From: Planctomycetota bacterium
GTDB taxonomy: Bacteria > Planctomycetota > PUPC01 > JACPCR01
Direction: 5' to 3'
Assembly (NCBI GenBank): GCA_027625095.1
Contig: JAQBXN010000016.1
Span: 1-64,000, forward strand
Length of the DNA: 64,000 bases
Below the pieces are notes generated by a model. It was not told the DNA's origin. It searched no databases and saw only the letters and a program-made list of their open reading frames with translations. Below, piece by piece: positions 19,149 through 29,376 of the stretch; position 1 is the stretch's first letter, and every line of letters begins with the position of its first letter. Position numbers and translations under genes: made by a program.

Positions 19149-21026
19149 CTAAGTCAAGATCTCCTTCCTATCTCTCCTTCGTCTCCCCATCAGTTGGGCC
19201 TTTCCATCCGGATGCCCATTCTCGCCTCCGCTTTCCTCTAATCGTTTGCCTGCAGCGATGACTCCATCCTCTTCGAGCATAGCCCTTGCCTGGCTGATGT
19301 AGAAATTCCGGTAGGCGCCTTCGCAGCGATTCATGAGCTCGTCATGGGTGCCATGCTCAACCATGCGGCCATCCTCAAGCACGACGATCATGTTGGCCTT
19401 ACGAATGGTTGAGAGGCGATGCGCGACGATGAATGAGGTGCGGCCCTTGAGCACGTTATCCATTGCTTTCTGAATGTGCGCCTCGGAGGCCGCATCGAGC
19501 GAAGAAGTGGCTTCGTCGAGGATCAGGATGGCCGGATTCACCAGTACCGCACGAGCAATCGAGAGTTGCTGTTTCTGGCCCAGCGAAGGCGTTACCGGTG
19601 ATTCGCCGCCAATGTCGGTGTCATAGCCATTGGGCAGGGAATCGATCCAATCGTGGATGTCGGCCACTTTCGCGGCCTGGAAAATTTCTTCGTCGGTGGC
19701 ACTTGGATTGCCGTAGCTGAGGTTGTCCTTGATTGTGCCGCTGAACAGGTAGGGCTGCTGCAAGACCTGCCCCTCCTGATGCCGGAGCGATTTCAAGTCC
19801 ACTTCTTTAATGTCGTAACCATCGACCAGGATTCTTCCGCTCTGCGGATCGTAAAACCGCTGAAGCAGCGAGGTAATGGTTGTCTTGCCTGTGCCGGTGT
19901 GGCCAACGAGAGCGACCATCGTGCCTGCGGGCACGTTTAATGAAAAACCCTTCAACACGGGGCGGTCGTCTTCGTATCCGAAAATCACGTTCTTGAATTC
20001 CACGTGACCTTTCAGCTTTGGCAGTCTCGGGGCGCCCGGGACAGATTTTATTTCGGGCACCGATTCTATGATCTCATAGATTCGGTCCACCGATACGAAC
20101 GTCTGCTGCGCCTGGCCGGCAACTTGAGTAAATTGAAGCGCGGCCTGAAGCAGGCGGTTCACGTACTGCATGATCGCCATGACCGCGCCGTAGGTGATGC
20201 CGTCATAGCCCGTCAAGACCATGTAACAGCCGCAGCAGTAGACAGCCGTGTTTGAGATGGTGGTAATGGATGTCGACGCACCCATGAACCCGGCTTCCCA
20301 GAGCGAGCCTTCCACTGAAAGCTCGAGCACTTCATCCATGCGTTCTCCGAGGCGTTTCGATTCACGTTCCTCTTGCGAGAATGCCTTCACCAATTTTGTT
20401 CCGGCGACCCGTTCCTCAATTTCACCGGCAACTTTTTCGCGCTCGTCAAGCATCTGCCGGCGTTTTTTCCTGATTCGGTGGACGAAGAACCGGTGATTCA
20501 AGACGTAAAACGGCGCCAGGAACATCATCACCAGACCTAGTTCCCATTTCAGATAAAGGATGGCGCTAATGCAGAAAATGATGGAGACGCCGTGGTTCAG
20601 GAGCTCGATGCAATTCTGTTTCACCATCTGTTGGATGGTCTTCGTATCCTCCATCACGCGGGTCATCAGCCGGCCCGCTCCCTGCTCGTCGTAAAAACGG
20701 AGGGATTGCTGCATGATCCCCTGGTAAATACGATTGCGCAGCCCGAACACAACCTTTTGGCCGAGGTAAGAGAGGACCATCTGATTTGCATAGCGTGTGA
20801 ACGTCATGCAAATCGCAATACAGATAAAGCTGCCGACAATGAGTGTCAGCAAATCCCACTCACCGTTAGTGATAACGGAATCGACCACCTCTTTGATGAG
20901 GAGAGGTGGGAGCAGACTCAGAATAGAGAGCAGAACCGTGAGGCAGATGCCGCCGTACAGATGCTTACGAAGCGGATATACGATCCGATATATTTGTATC
21001 AATCGACTCAAAAGGACAATCTGCAA
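19149..21026 (-). CDS. ABC exporter half-transporter (TMD-NBD), degenerate signature PSLGQKQQL, canonical Walker B LILDEAT
   Basis: VGHTGTGKTTI Walker A, VTPSLGQKQQLSIARA, ILILDEATSSLD, VAHRL. Confidence 0.93.
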   Translation of the reverse strand: MQIVLLSRLIQIYRIVYPLRKHLYGGICLTVLLSILSLLPPLLIKEVVDSVITNGEWDLLTLIVGSFICIAICMTFTRYANQMVLSYLGQKVVFGLRNRIYQGIMQQSLRFYDEQGAGRLMTRVMEDTKTIQQMVKQNCIELLNHGVSIIFCISAILYLKWELGLVMMFLAPFYVLNHRFFVHRIRKKRRQMLDEREKVAGEIEERVAGTKLVKAFSQEERESKRLGERMDEVLELSVEGSLWEAGFMGASTSITTISNTAVYCCGCYMVLTGYDGITYGAVMAIMQYVNRLLQAALQFTQVAGQAQQTFVSVDRIYEIIESVPEIKSVPGAPRLPKLKGHVEFKNVIFGYEDDRPVLKGFSLNVPAGTMVALVGHTGTGKTTITSLLQRFYDPQSGRILVDGYDIKEVDLKSLRHQEGQVLQQPYLFSGTIKDNLSYGNPSATDEEIFQAAKVADIHDWIDSLPNGYDTDIGGESPVTPSLGQKQQLSIARAVLVNPAILILDEATSSLDAASEAHIQKAMDNVLKGRTSFIVAHRLSTIRKANMIVVLEDGRMVEHGTHDELMNRCEGAYRNFYISQARAMLEEDGVIAAGKRLEESGGENGHPDGKAQLMGRRRRDRKEILT

Positions 21027-21266
21027 GGAACGATTCGACTGGCGACCTTATGGTGAGGCCACCCCATGCGCAGAGCGCAAACGAACATCTGAATGATTTG
21101 TCTCTACGCTCCTCGGCGAGATTCAAATGTGCGGTGAGAGCAACACCGCAAGAGGTCCGTTTCAGCGGTAATCTCCGCCTTGCTCGAATGAAATTATCGT
21201 TAATTTCTTATCAGGAAAAGAGGATGACCGGATTCTGGCTGGTCACCAATTAAACGGGCCAAATTC

Positions 21267-21300
21267 AAAAAAAAATGCCAGGAATCGTGCAATTCCTGGC
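21267..21300 (-). terminator. Rho-independent terminator of tRNA-Arg
   Basis: Inverted repeat gccaggaat-cgtgca-attcctggc (21277-21300) followed on the minus strand by a run of T (aaaaaaaaa at 21267-21275 on plus). Confidence 0.9.
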
Positions 21301-21308
21301 GTCATTCA

Positions 21309-21382
21309 TACGCCCGAGAGGAGTCGAACCTCTGACCTCTTGCTCCGGAGGCAAGCGCTCTGTCCAGCTGAGCTACGGGCGC
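21309..21382 (-). tRNA. tRNA-Arg (anticodon CCG)
   Basis: Reverse complement GCGCCCGTAGCTCAGCTGGACAGAGCGCTTGCCTCCGGAGCAAGAGGTCAGAGGTTCGACTCCTCTCGGGCGT: cloverleaf with CTTGC/GCAAG anticodon stem, loop CTCCGGA. Confidence 0.96.
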
Positions 21383-21435
21383 GTTGGGTTGTCGCAAAAG
21401 TAAGGCGGGAAGAGTACCAAGGCCAGAGAACACAA

Positions 21436-21810
21436 TCAACCCGCGGCCTTTGGCAGCAAGATACTGATAACAAAATTGATGACCTTCAAGGCAACCAGAG
21501 TGCATCCCATCACTTTGTGTCCACGCCGCCACCGTCCATGCAAATGTATTTGAATACCTGACACGATTTGCGCGCCGTAAAGCGACAGAATGGTCACCGC
21601 AATGATGATGTGAATGACCAGAATCGGCGGAGGCGATTCCATCGAACGCTGGACGACCTGCCTCCCGGTCTGGAGTAGATAGACGACCACGAGCTCCAGG
21701 GTGAGCGCCCCCAGCATGCACGCAACATGTATTTTTCGGCGCTTAATCTGCCAGAGGCCGATACCTATGAAGATGAAGGTGGTGAATGCAAGAAAGAGAG
21801 GTAGGGACAT
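21436..21810 (-). CDS. Small membrane protein (4 TM; DUF420/cytochrome b561-like)
   Basis: Hydrophobic ORF with HVACMLGALTLELVVVYLLQTG and ILVIHIIIAVTILSLYGAQIVSGIQIHLHG. Confidence 0.6.
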   Translation of the reverse strand: MSLPLFLAFTTFIFIGIGLWQIKRRKIHVACMLGALTLELVVVYLLQTGRQVVQRSMESPPPILVIHIIIAVTILSLYGAQIVSGIQIHLHGRWRRGHKVMGCTLVALKVINFVISILLPKAAG

Positions 21811-21858
21811 CAGGGTAATGAGTAATGAGTAATTGAAGGGCCTCAGTAACTGAAGCTG

Positions 21859-24800
21859 TTACTTTGTGGGCACAAAAAACAGCGCCGGATTCGGGCTGAC
21901 AAATTGAGGGAGGGTCTTCGACAGTTTGAAATATGCTGGAAAGTGACTGTCAAATGGGCGGACGGGGTTGACCCATGACCGGTTGGGCATTGGCGCACTG
22001 ACGCGGCCGAGAGGGCCGAGGCTCCACAGTTTGTTCGTCTGCGCTGGATTTGGTTTGTGTGTGAAGGTGAATTCGCCCGGGCCTTCGCGGCTTGCCACGG
22101 TGATACCTTCCGGGTCGAACACGCTCACCACCGGATGCCAGCCATACAAGGCCCAGGTGGTCTGAGTGTCCACCTCAATCTCGAATTGCTCGATCCCCTC
22201 AGGGACGAAAAAATAAAATCGTGGTCCGAAGATACAGAAGTGGCCCTCAGCGGTGCTCGGCCCCACGGCGATGCTGGCGTTTTCAGCTCCAAAGAATTCT
22301 ACGTTGCCTCTTTCAATGTAATCACCTGCGTGCCGGGTCTGGCGTAGAGGAAACGATAGCGTGTGGATTTCGTTGCCGGGCTCTCCGGGATTCCATTCGA
22401 TTACGTTGCTCCTGGGAGGGAAGACTCGCTCCACGTTCTGCACCGGTTCGCCTTTTCCGTTTTTGAAAGTGAAGGCCTGATTCTGCCCCAACCAGAGGTG
22501 GCATTTCGCAGGCCCTTTGGTTGCGCCTTTCAGGTAAATCGTCGGCAACCGGGGACCGGCCATGTGGAAGGATTGATTAGTCTCCAGGAGCGGCAGGTGG
22601 CGGTCTCTCCATGTCTGGGGAGCGTTTGCAAGGCCGGCAAGCAGAGCGGGAATTGTCCGCATGGAATATGGGTGATGTCCGGCCGCCCAGGAGCCCGCTG
22701 TGCCTCGCCTGGATACCACTGTGCTTGTGTTGGTCCTGGATAGTATTTCGAGCAGCCTGGCCTTACCCAAATCGAGAAATTTCAAATCTTCCGTGACCTC
22801 AAACCCATAAGCTGCGTCGCCAAGCGAGCCGTACCTCATGACATCCTGCAGGCTACGTTCCGCGTAGCTTGCCATCACTTTCTTTAGTGCCGGGTCGCCC
22901 GTGAGGCGAACGTAATTGGACATACTCTCCCAGCAGAATTGCAGCGCGCCCAGATTCTTCCAGTCCTCATCATTCTTGGGATGCATCTCGACGAGTGCCT
23001 TTGACCAGTTCCTGGCGGCTTCGAGATACCGCTCATCCCAGGTGACTCGATACAACTCGGTGAGATTGCCGAGCGGCGGAGCGTAGTGACGAATATTTTC
23101 CAGTTTCGGCGGGCGAATCATTCGCAAGGGACGGTTCTCGTTCGAGAGGTAGTAGCGCAGGCTCAATTCCGCCCAATCCTTCATCACCGAGAGCGCTCGC
23201 CGGTTGCCGCGCAGGTAATAGCTGTAAAGCATGTATTCCAGCTTGTCGTAATTGATGTGGTCTTCGGTGGTTCGGTTCCAGTGTATCAAGCTCCAGTCGC
23301 AGTAGTAATGGCCGCCCTTGTATCGACTTTTTTCGTCACCGAAGTGACACCGATCTATGTCCATGCAGTGCCGGGTGTTCGCCTCGGCAAACTGTAGATA
23401 CTTACGTTTGCCTGATCGATAGTAAAGAAGCCAGGGCGCGTTTGGAAAACCATAATGCGTGGAATCCCAATGACGCCAGAGATGGGCCATTCGACCGCCC
23501 GCCACCTGATGTGAGTAACTGTCATTGCGTGCGTCGCAATGCACGTCCTGGTAATCGAACCAACCGAAATCCATGTAGTGGTCGCGCCAGTAGACGAACC
23601 GGTCGAACATGGCATCAAGAGCCTGCTCGACTTGTGGGAACTGCTCCGGATCGAACGGATGCACCGGGCCGATGGCGCTGGACGCGGCATTCCACTTGGG
23701 ATCAGCCATGGCAAGGACCGGCGTGCTGGCCTGGCAGGCGACCTCCAGCGCACGCTCCTTCACTATCGGGCCGGAGTGAAAATCGAGCCAGAGTTCGTGT
23801 GTCTTGGCGACCCCCATCGCGTTGTTGTAAATCTCTGCGAGCGATTTCTTATAGGGCGGCTTACGGCTGCTGAAAAAGCCGTCAATGGTCTTAATGCCCT
23901 CCTCTCCGTAGGGCCACAGCAGAGCATCCGTACGAAAATCAAGCAGCCGGCCATGCTTCGGCCAGAGGTGAATGCGAAGGTCGTTTTTCTCGATTTCCAG
24001 TTCGTTTGGATAGTTTTGCCATGCTTCACGAAGCGCGACAGTCACACCGCCGCGGGCATCGCTCAGGTCGCACCAACCGGCGTATTTTTTCCCTTCAGCG
24101 ATTAACTTTCCAGTCTGCTCATTCTTGAACTGGCAGGTGAGCTCAAAACGGTTCTTGCAATCCTGAACGAAGGTAACGTGCTCCAAATTACTGCTGTGTG
24201 TTGCCAGGGCATCCTCTGCGTAAAGCCCGAAGGTGGCCTTTCGCTCGCCAGTGATCGTAAGCGGAAGTTCGATATCCAGATCGCGGATCTGGTGTGACTC
24301 CGAAGTGCCTGTGAAAATCCAGGTGTGCAGCACCCGCACCAGGCCCGAGCCTGCAAAGAATTCGAGCCTGGTTTCGTGACGGCAGAATTTTTCGCCTGCT
24401 TCGTTCCGATACCATCCCTCGGACTTTATCCCGAGCCGGCAAGGGCCCTCGTCTTCAATGACGGCTCCATCAGGATTCGAATCGCCACTGGCCTTGAATG
24501 TCCTGCCTTCATGATCAGTCACCAAGAACGAGATTGGTCGATCCTCTTTTACGAAGGATTCCTGGCCGACATCGACGGACTCGATTGTAAAATCGCCGCG
24601 GTCGCGCAGGACGAACTTGGCCACGCCGGTATCAATCTCCAGACGGTCGCCATTCCTTTTACTTATGAGTTTGGGCGATGCAGTGGCTTGTAAGGCATCC
24701 TCACCAAACACGAGCCGATATTCAGTCTGACGGGCGGTCGCCGCATCTACCTGAAAGTCCACAAGCAGCCAGCGGATGTCGTCGTTCTCTTTGGTCCATG

Positions 24801-25038
24801 TGGCGAGCGGTTTGGACTGAGCGGGTATCGCTATGCCGTCGGCAGTCACGGCCACCGTCATTCCCTTTCTGAGCGTCTGTTTCGGAAAAGGAACGCCAAA
24901 GGTTACCGGCCATTTCCCCCGCTGGATGCTGCCGGGGACATCAACGATGACGGGCACTTGTCCACAAAACGCAGTTGAGGCAAGCAAAATGGACAGGGTT
25001 TGAATAAGCAGAGGGGTCGAATTCAGCATTACTCTCAT
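21859..25038 (-). CDS. Large secreted protein, possibly exo-rhamnogalacturonan lyase (PcRGLX/YetA-like, RIFT barrel) family
   Basis: Signal peptide; N-terminal PVTFGVPFPKQTLRKG...WLLVDFQVD style of RIFT-barrel proteins; (alpha/alpha)-barrel-like middle. Confidence 0.6.
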   Translation of the reverse strand: MRVMLNSTPLLIQTLSILLASTAFCGQVPVIVDVPGSIQRGKWPVTFGVPFPKQTLRKGMTVAVTADGIAIPAQSKPLATWTKENDDIRWLLVDFQVDAATARQTEYRLVFGEDALQATASPKLISKRNGDRLEIDTGVAKFVLRDRGDFTIESVDVGQESFVKEDRPISFLVTDHEGRTFKASGDSNPDGAVIEDEGPCRLGIKSEGWYRNEAGEKFCRHETRLEFFAGSGLVRVLHTWIFTGTSESHQIRDLDIELPLTITGERKATFGLYAEDALATHSSNLEHVTFVQDCKNRFELTCQFKNEQTGKLIAEGKKYAGWCDLSDARGGVTVALREAWQNYPNELEIEKNDLRIHLWPKHGRLLDFRTDALLWPYGEEGIKTIDGFFSSRKPPYKKSLAEIYNNAMGVAKTHELWLDFHSGPIVKERALEVACQASTPVLAMADPKWNAASSAIGPVHPFDPEQFPQVEQALDAMFDRFVYWRDHYMDFGWFDYQDVHCDARNDSYSHQVAGGRMAHLWRHWDSTHYGFPNAPWLLYYRSGKRKYLQFAEANTRHCMDIDRCHFGDEKSRYKGGHYYCDWSLIHWNRTTEDHINYDKLEYMLYSYYLRGNRRALSVMKDWAELSLRYYLSNENRPLRMIRPPKLENIRHYAPPLGNLTELYRVTWDERYLEAARNWSKALVEMHPKNDEDWKNLGALQFCWESMSNYVRLTGDPALKKVMASYAERSLQDVMRYGSLGDAAYGFEVTEDLKFLDLGKARLLEILSRTNTSTVVSRRGTAGSWAAGHHPYSMRTIPALLAGLANAPQTWRDRHLPLLETNQSFHMAGPRLPTIYLKGATKGPAKCHLWLGQNQAFTFKNGKGEPVQNVERVFPPRSNVIEWNPGEPGNEIHTLSFPLRQTRHAGDYIERGNVEFFGAENASIAVGPSTAEGHFCIFGPRFYFFVPEGIEQFEIEVDTQTTWALYGWHPVVSVFDPEGITVASREGPGEFTFTHKPNPAQTNKLWSLGPLGRVSAPMPNRSWVNPVRPFDSHFPAYFKLSKTLPQFVSPNPALFFVPTK

Positions 25039-25166
25039 TTGCCTATCGCGGCCTTTGGCCGCAACCGAACCTGTGAACCTGGGCGTCTCGCCTCCGCACG
25101 GAAGCGAGACGCTTCCGCTCCCAGGAAAGTTCTCCGTGTCACGCGGAGGGGTTACAAAGTGAGACT

Positions 25167-26411
25167 CTAGCCAAGAACTTCATCAAATACGCGCATGAAA
25201 TTGTGTCCCATGGCGCCTTGGGTTTCCGCTTCAGAAAATCCAGCAGCCAGCAGCTCTCGGGTCAGGCTCGGTGTCTTGTCCGCCTCTTCCAGTCCCGCGA
25301 CATATCCGTAAGAGAATTCAAAATCGGGCCCAAAGCCGGCGACATCCGGGCCGAAATTCTCCTTCAGATATTTCAGATGTCCGATAATGTGGTGGATGGA
25401 TGAATGCATGACGAAACCTTTCTGACGTGCCAGCTCTCGGACCTCCCAATCCTGCCAGTGGCTCTGGCTGTAACGGTGTATAACGTAATCCAGAACGCTT
25501 TCCGACCTGGCCGCGATTTCGTTTTGTCGCCGATTACGCCCATCAGCAATTTTCTTGAATACTTCCGCGTTCGGCTCGTTCACAGCGCCGATACCCCCGA
25601 CAGAAACAGGGTCTATGTAGACACCGATGCCGTAAACACCACCGCTCTCGGCTAGTTTGGCGATGCGGGAATCGTCTAGATTTCGATCATGCTGCACCAG
25701 CGCGTGGCATCCGCCGTGACTGTATACGAACGGGGTGCCCTCGAGCCTGGGCACGATATCGTCGAAGCCGTCATTTTTGATGTGAGCCATGTCCACGATA
25801 ACGCCGAGCCGTTTCATCTCCTCGATTGTCTTCACACCGTGTTCATCAAGTTTTCCCGCGTGATACAGGCGGGCCGGATCTTCGTAATCCTGGAAACCGC
25901 AGTGGATCATTCGAACCCCGAGATCGTAATACTCGCGCAGGATGCCCAGGTCATTCAGGTGATTAATGCCAGACAGGTGAAGCAGGATAGCGATACCACC
26001 CGCCTCATTAATCTGACGAATTTCCGCGGCACTCCTGGCCACTGCGAGTTGGCCATCCGTCAGGTCATCAAGAGTATGAAGCGTGCGTAACTGCTCCTTC
26101 AGAAACCGAACCTTCTCGCGGCCGCGCAATGCCTCGCCGTCCGGTGTCCAATACGGGATACCCGGCGACCAGACGATGGTCTTGACGCCGCCCAGGATCA
26201 GCCGTTCAAGATTCGTCGCGCAAAGGCTGCCGTGGCCGAGAATCGGGGCCAGGTCGAATCCATCCTTCGTAATGTGCAGCGGGATATTGCAGTAGCCCAG
26301 AACAACGGTGGTGTTCCAGTGAAGCTGTCGTGCAGACAGTTCCTGTTGGTGGAGCGCCTGGGATTTTTCAAAAAAAGAATGAGGAGTCATTTCCGGGGAT
26401 TCTCGTACCAC
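25167..26411 (-). CDS. Membrane dipeptidase (peptidase M19) family protein
   Basis: LGVRMIHCGFQD, LGVIVDMAHIKNDGFDDIV, FVYSHGGCHALVQHDRNLDDSRIAKLAESGGVYGIGVY. Confidence 0.85.
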   Translation of the reverse strand: MVRESPEMTPHSFFEKSQALHQQELSARQLHWNTTVVLGYCNIPLHITKDGFDLAPILGHGSLCATNLERLILGGVKTIVWSPGIPYWTPDGEALRGREKVRFLKEQLRTLHTLDDLTDGQLAVARSAAEIRQINEAGGIAILLHLSGINHLNDLGILREYYDLGVRMIHCGFQDYEDPARLYHAGKLDEHGVKTIEEMKRLGVIVDMAHIKNDGFDDIVPRLEGTPFVYSHGGCHALVQHDRNLDDSRIAKLAESGGVYGIGVYIDPVSVGGIGAVNEPNAEVFKKIADGRNRRQNEIAARSESVLDYVIHRYSQSHWQDWEVRELARQKGFVMHSSIHHIIGHLKYLKENFGPDVAGFGPDFEFSYGYVAGLEEADKTPSLTRELLAAGFSEAETQGAMGHNFMRVFDEVLG

Positions 26412-27538
26412 ACGACGTTATTGCTGTCTTGCCCGGCAATCAGCAGATCGAGGTCACCATCGAGATCCATATCAACAGCGCGAATATCGTAAGCGGCCTG
26501 GTCGCGTGCCACGACGTGTGTCTTGAAGTTGCCCTTTCCGTCGTTTTCAAACCACGCGGCTATCCTGCTGCCGTAAGCACAGGTGGCCGCGTCGATGTCG
26601 CCATCTTCATCCATGTCCATCACCTGCAGGCAGTGTCCGAATTCAAGTTCGGTGTTGATGTCGTGAATCTTCCAGGAAGGATTCTCAAACCAGAGCAGAC
26701 CGGTTCCATGGCCACGGCTGGCGACGAAATCGACTTTGCCGTCCCCATTCACATCCGCCTGCTGGATGTTGGTCGCGCCTGGATGCTTCCCTGGGAGCAT
26801 GTGCTTCTTGAAGGGCCCGGTCGGGTCGGCGGGCGCTTCCCACCAGGCAAACCATTCGCCCAGCCCGGACTTGTCCTGCTCGCCGCCCTTTGCCGCTAGC
26901 GCGATGTCCGGCCGGCCATCCCCGTTGACGTCTCCGAATCCGAGATAGTGGCTGAGGCCCGGTGCATCCTTGTCCGCAAAAATATAGCGATGCCAGTTTT
27001 TCGCTTCTCGAGGATTCTCGGGCACTTTCAGCCACACTGCGGAATTCGGGAATTCACCAACCGGCTGGCCGCTGTTGGCGATGAGATCGATCCTGCCGTC
27101 TTTGTCTACGTCTCCTTTCAGCAGGCCGTGGATGCCAACGACCTTCTCGTCGACCAGCCGAGCTTTCCATTCGTCCTCGAGTGGATTGGCGGGCCTCTCA
27201 TACCAAAGAATGAGACCGGGTTTGTAGCGGCATCCGATGTAGTCCGGATCGCCATCGCCGTCGACATCGAAAAACTCGCTGTGAATGAAGCCGCGTCCAG
27301 GAGTCTGATCGAGAACGATCTCCTTCCAATCCGGGCCGACAAACAATCGAGTCGTACTCGCGCTATTACTGATGACGTCTATCTTGCCGTCGCCGGTGAA
27401 GTCTGCCGCGACTGCGGTATTCGTGCGAAATCCTTCGTGGATAAGGTGTTTCTTCCAGAGTGTCTCACCGGACACCACAGTCGTGAAAAGAAACAGGACA
27501 CCGCTGAATTGGACAAAGATTGGATGAATATCAGTCAT
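26387..27538 (-). CDS. Secreted FG-GAP/VCBS repeat protein
   Basis: Repeated DxDGDGxxD-type blocks: DVDGDGDPDYIG, DVDKDGRIDLIA, DVNGDGRPDIAL, DVNGDGKVDFVA, DMDEDGDIDAAT, DMDLDGDLDLLIAG. Confidence 0.9.
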   Translation of the reverse strand: MTDIHPIFVQFSGVLFLFTTVVSGETLWKKHLIHEGFRTNTAVAADFTGDGKIDVISNSASTTRLFVGPDWKEIVLDQTPGRGFIHSEFFDVDGDGDPDYIGCRYKPGLILWYERPANPLEDEWKARLVDEKVVGIHGLLKGDVDKDGRIDLIANSGQPVGEFPNSAVWLKVPENPREAKNWHRYIFADKDAPGLSHYLGFGDVNGDGRPDIALAAKGGEQDKSGLGEWFAWWEAPADPTGPFKKHMLPGKHPGATNIQQADVNGDGKVDFVASRGHGTGLLWFENPSWKIHDINTELEFGHCLQVMDMDEDGDIDAATCAYGSRIAAWFENDGKGNFKTHVVARDQAAYDIRAVDMDLDGDLDLLIAGQDSNNVVWYENPRK

Positions 27539-28103
27539 GAGTTTTGTTGCAGAGCTGAAGGCATTTCGTGACGTTCACGCATGTTAATCAGATTCCTCAT
27601 GAGATTCGCCCAAAGTTGCCGATTAAACGAGCATCACTCCCATAAACATCATCTTCTCAATCCCTGTGGCAGCCAGATTGTCGCAGTCCAAGGAATGGAG
27701 CCTGGCTGAACAAGGGTGCAGACTAGTCGGGTTAGCGAGCTGTTTACGGGGTGAAACTCTGGTAAGGAAGTTCGCCGTACCACGCTGTACCCTCAAAGAG
27801 ATCAATCGTCTTCGCATTCTGTCTGGCCTTGGCAGACATGGGTTGGCAAATAGGCAGGGCCGAGCGCTGTTCCTCGGACAGGTCTTTCCTCCAAGATCTC
27901 ATTCACCTGCCTGGCGAACGGGCGGGGCCTTCAGCTTAACTGAACAGTATTGGTGCCAGGGTATCTGTCTGCCGAATAGAAAGCCTGGGATTCTTTCCTC
28001 CCGCTCACAGGGCGTCAGGTAGCTGTTGGCGATTCCATGCTCTTCATCGAGCACGGAAGGGTCAGGCGAGCAGTAAAAAAACCGTGCCTGAGGGACGTGC
28101 CAT

Positions 28104-29333
28104 TTACTGCAAAACCTCCACCGCCAGAATTGAAATATCGTCCATCGGATTCGCGCCTTCTCGCCAGTGTTCCAATTCTGACAACAGGTCAGAGAGAGAT
28201 TCATCCAGACTTTTCGAAATGGACTTCTCCAGGAGCCGCATCATACCGTCCTCTGTCAGTTCCTGGCCTTTGGATGTCATGGACTCGGTAATGCCATCTG
28301 AATAAAAAAAGATACGGTCGCCGGGGGCCAACTGAATTCTGAATTCGGTGAACTCCGGGTCTGAAACAAAGCCGACAGCGGGCGGGCTGGCCTGCAAAAG
28401 CTCGCATGCTCCGTCGGCGCGCTGATGGATTGGGCCGGGATGTCCAGCAGAGAGATAAGTGAGCTCTCGTTTTTCAGTATCCAGGGTTGAGTAGATGAAT
28501 GTGAAATATTGGTTCTGTCTAGGGTCCCATGGATAGCGGTGGTTCAATTCCATCGCTACTTCTGTGGGAGTTGCGGGCAGCCACTCTCCAACATCGGTTT
28601 CCTTCATCACGATGTCGCCCTGCCCGGACGTCCTGGACAGAGTCCGGCTGAGCGATACGGACATCAACGACGCTTTGACCCCGTGATCGCTGACATCGAG
28701 CAGGTACATGCCAAGCAGATTTTCAGAAAGCTGCATCACATTCAGGGTATCGCCGGCGAGTTCCTCGCAGGGCAGATACCGCCAGGCGAAGTGGACGATA
28801 TCGGACGCCGGCAACAGATCCGGCAAATAGGATTTCTGAATTTTGGCGGCAGCTTCGAGGTCACTTTTCATTCGCTCGTTGGTGGCGACGATCTCACGGT
28901 TGGCGGCTTCGAGCCTGGTGTTTGCAAACTTGAGATCTTCCTTCTGGTTGGCCAGATGGTGTTCCAGGGCGAGTATCCGTTCACCGGCTCGAACACGCAC
29001 GCGGAGTTCATCCTTGTCGAAGGGCTTTGTGACGAAATCGTCGGCACCGGAGTCCATGCCCTCGACGATGTCTTCTTTTCCAGATTTTGAAGTGAGCAAG
29101 ATCAGGTACACGTAGAGGTCAGACTTAACGGACCGAATTTGCTTCAACAGTTCGAGGCCATTCATCTTGGGCATGAGCCAGTCGGAAATGACCAGGTCGA
29201 AAGCCTCGATTTGAAATCGATGCCAGGCAGCAGCGCCGTCTTCAGCTTCGGCGACTTCGTGTCCCCAATCGCGGAGGTAGCCCTTGAGTCTGACGCGAGC
29301 GGCGCGGTCATCTTCGGCAATCAGGATCTTCAT
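28104..29333 (-). CDS. Response regulator receiver domain fused to SpoIIE/PP2C-type phosphatase
   Basis: MKILIAEDDRAARVRL...LVISDWLMPKMNG...VTKPFDK; LYLLDVSDHGVKASLMSVSLSRTL, FTFIYSTLDTEKRELTYLSAGHPGPI, FYSDGITE. Confidence 0.92.
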   Translation of the reverse strand: MKILIAEDDRAARVRLKGYLRDWGHEVAEAEDGAAAWHRFQIEAFDLVISDWLMPKMNGLELLKQIRSVKSDLYVYLILLTSKSGKEDIVEGMDSGADDFVTKPFDKDELRVRVRAGERILALEHHLANQKEDLKFANTRLEAANREIVATNERMKSDLEAAAKIQKSYLPDLLPASDIVHFAWRYLPCEELAGDTLNVMQLSENLLGMYLLDVSDHGVKASLMSVSLSRTLSRTSGQGDIVMKETDVGEWLPATPTEVAMELNHRYPWDPRQNQYFTFIYSTLDTEKRELTYLSAGHPGPIHQRADGACELLQASPPAVGFVSDPEFTEFRIQLAPGDRIFFYSDGITESMTSKGQELTEDGMMRLLEKSISKSLDESLSDLLSELEHWREGANPMDDISILAVEVLQ

Positions 29334-29376
29334 TCGCAGATTTCCAGTGTTTCGATCTGTAACTGACCAATCATGC

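Noticed and set aside
27623-27817. 64-aa minus ORF in the 27.5-28.1 kb gap
   Set aside because: No recognisable family or RBS support; left as unexplained intergenic sequence.
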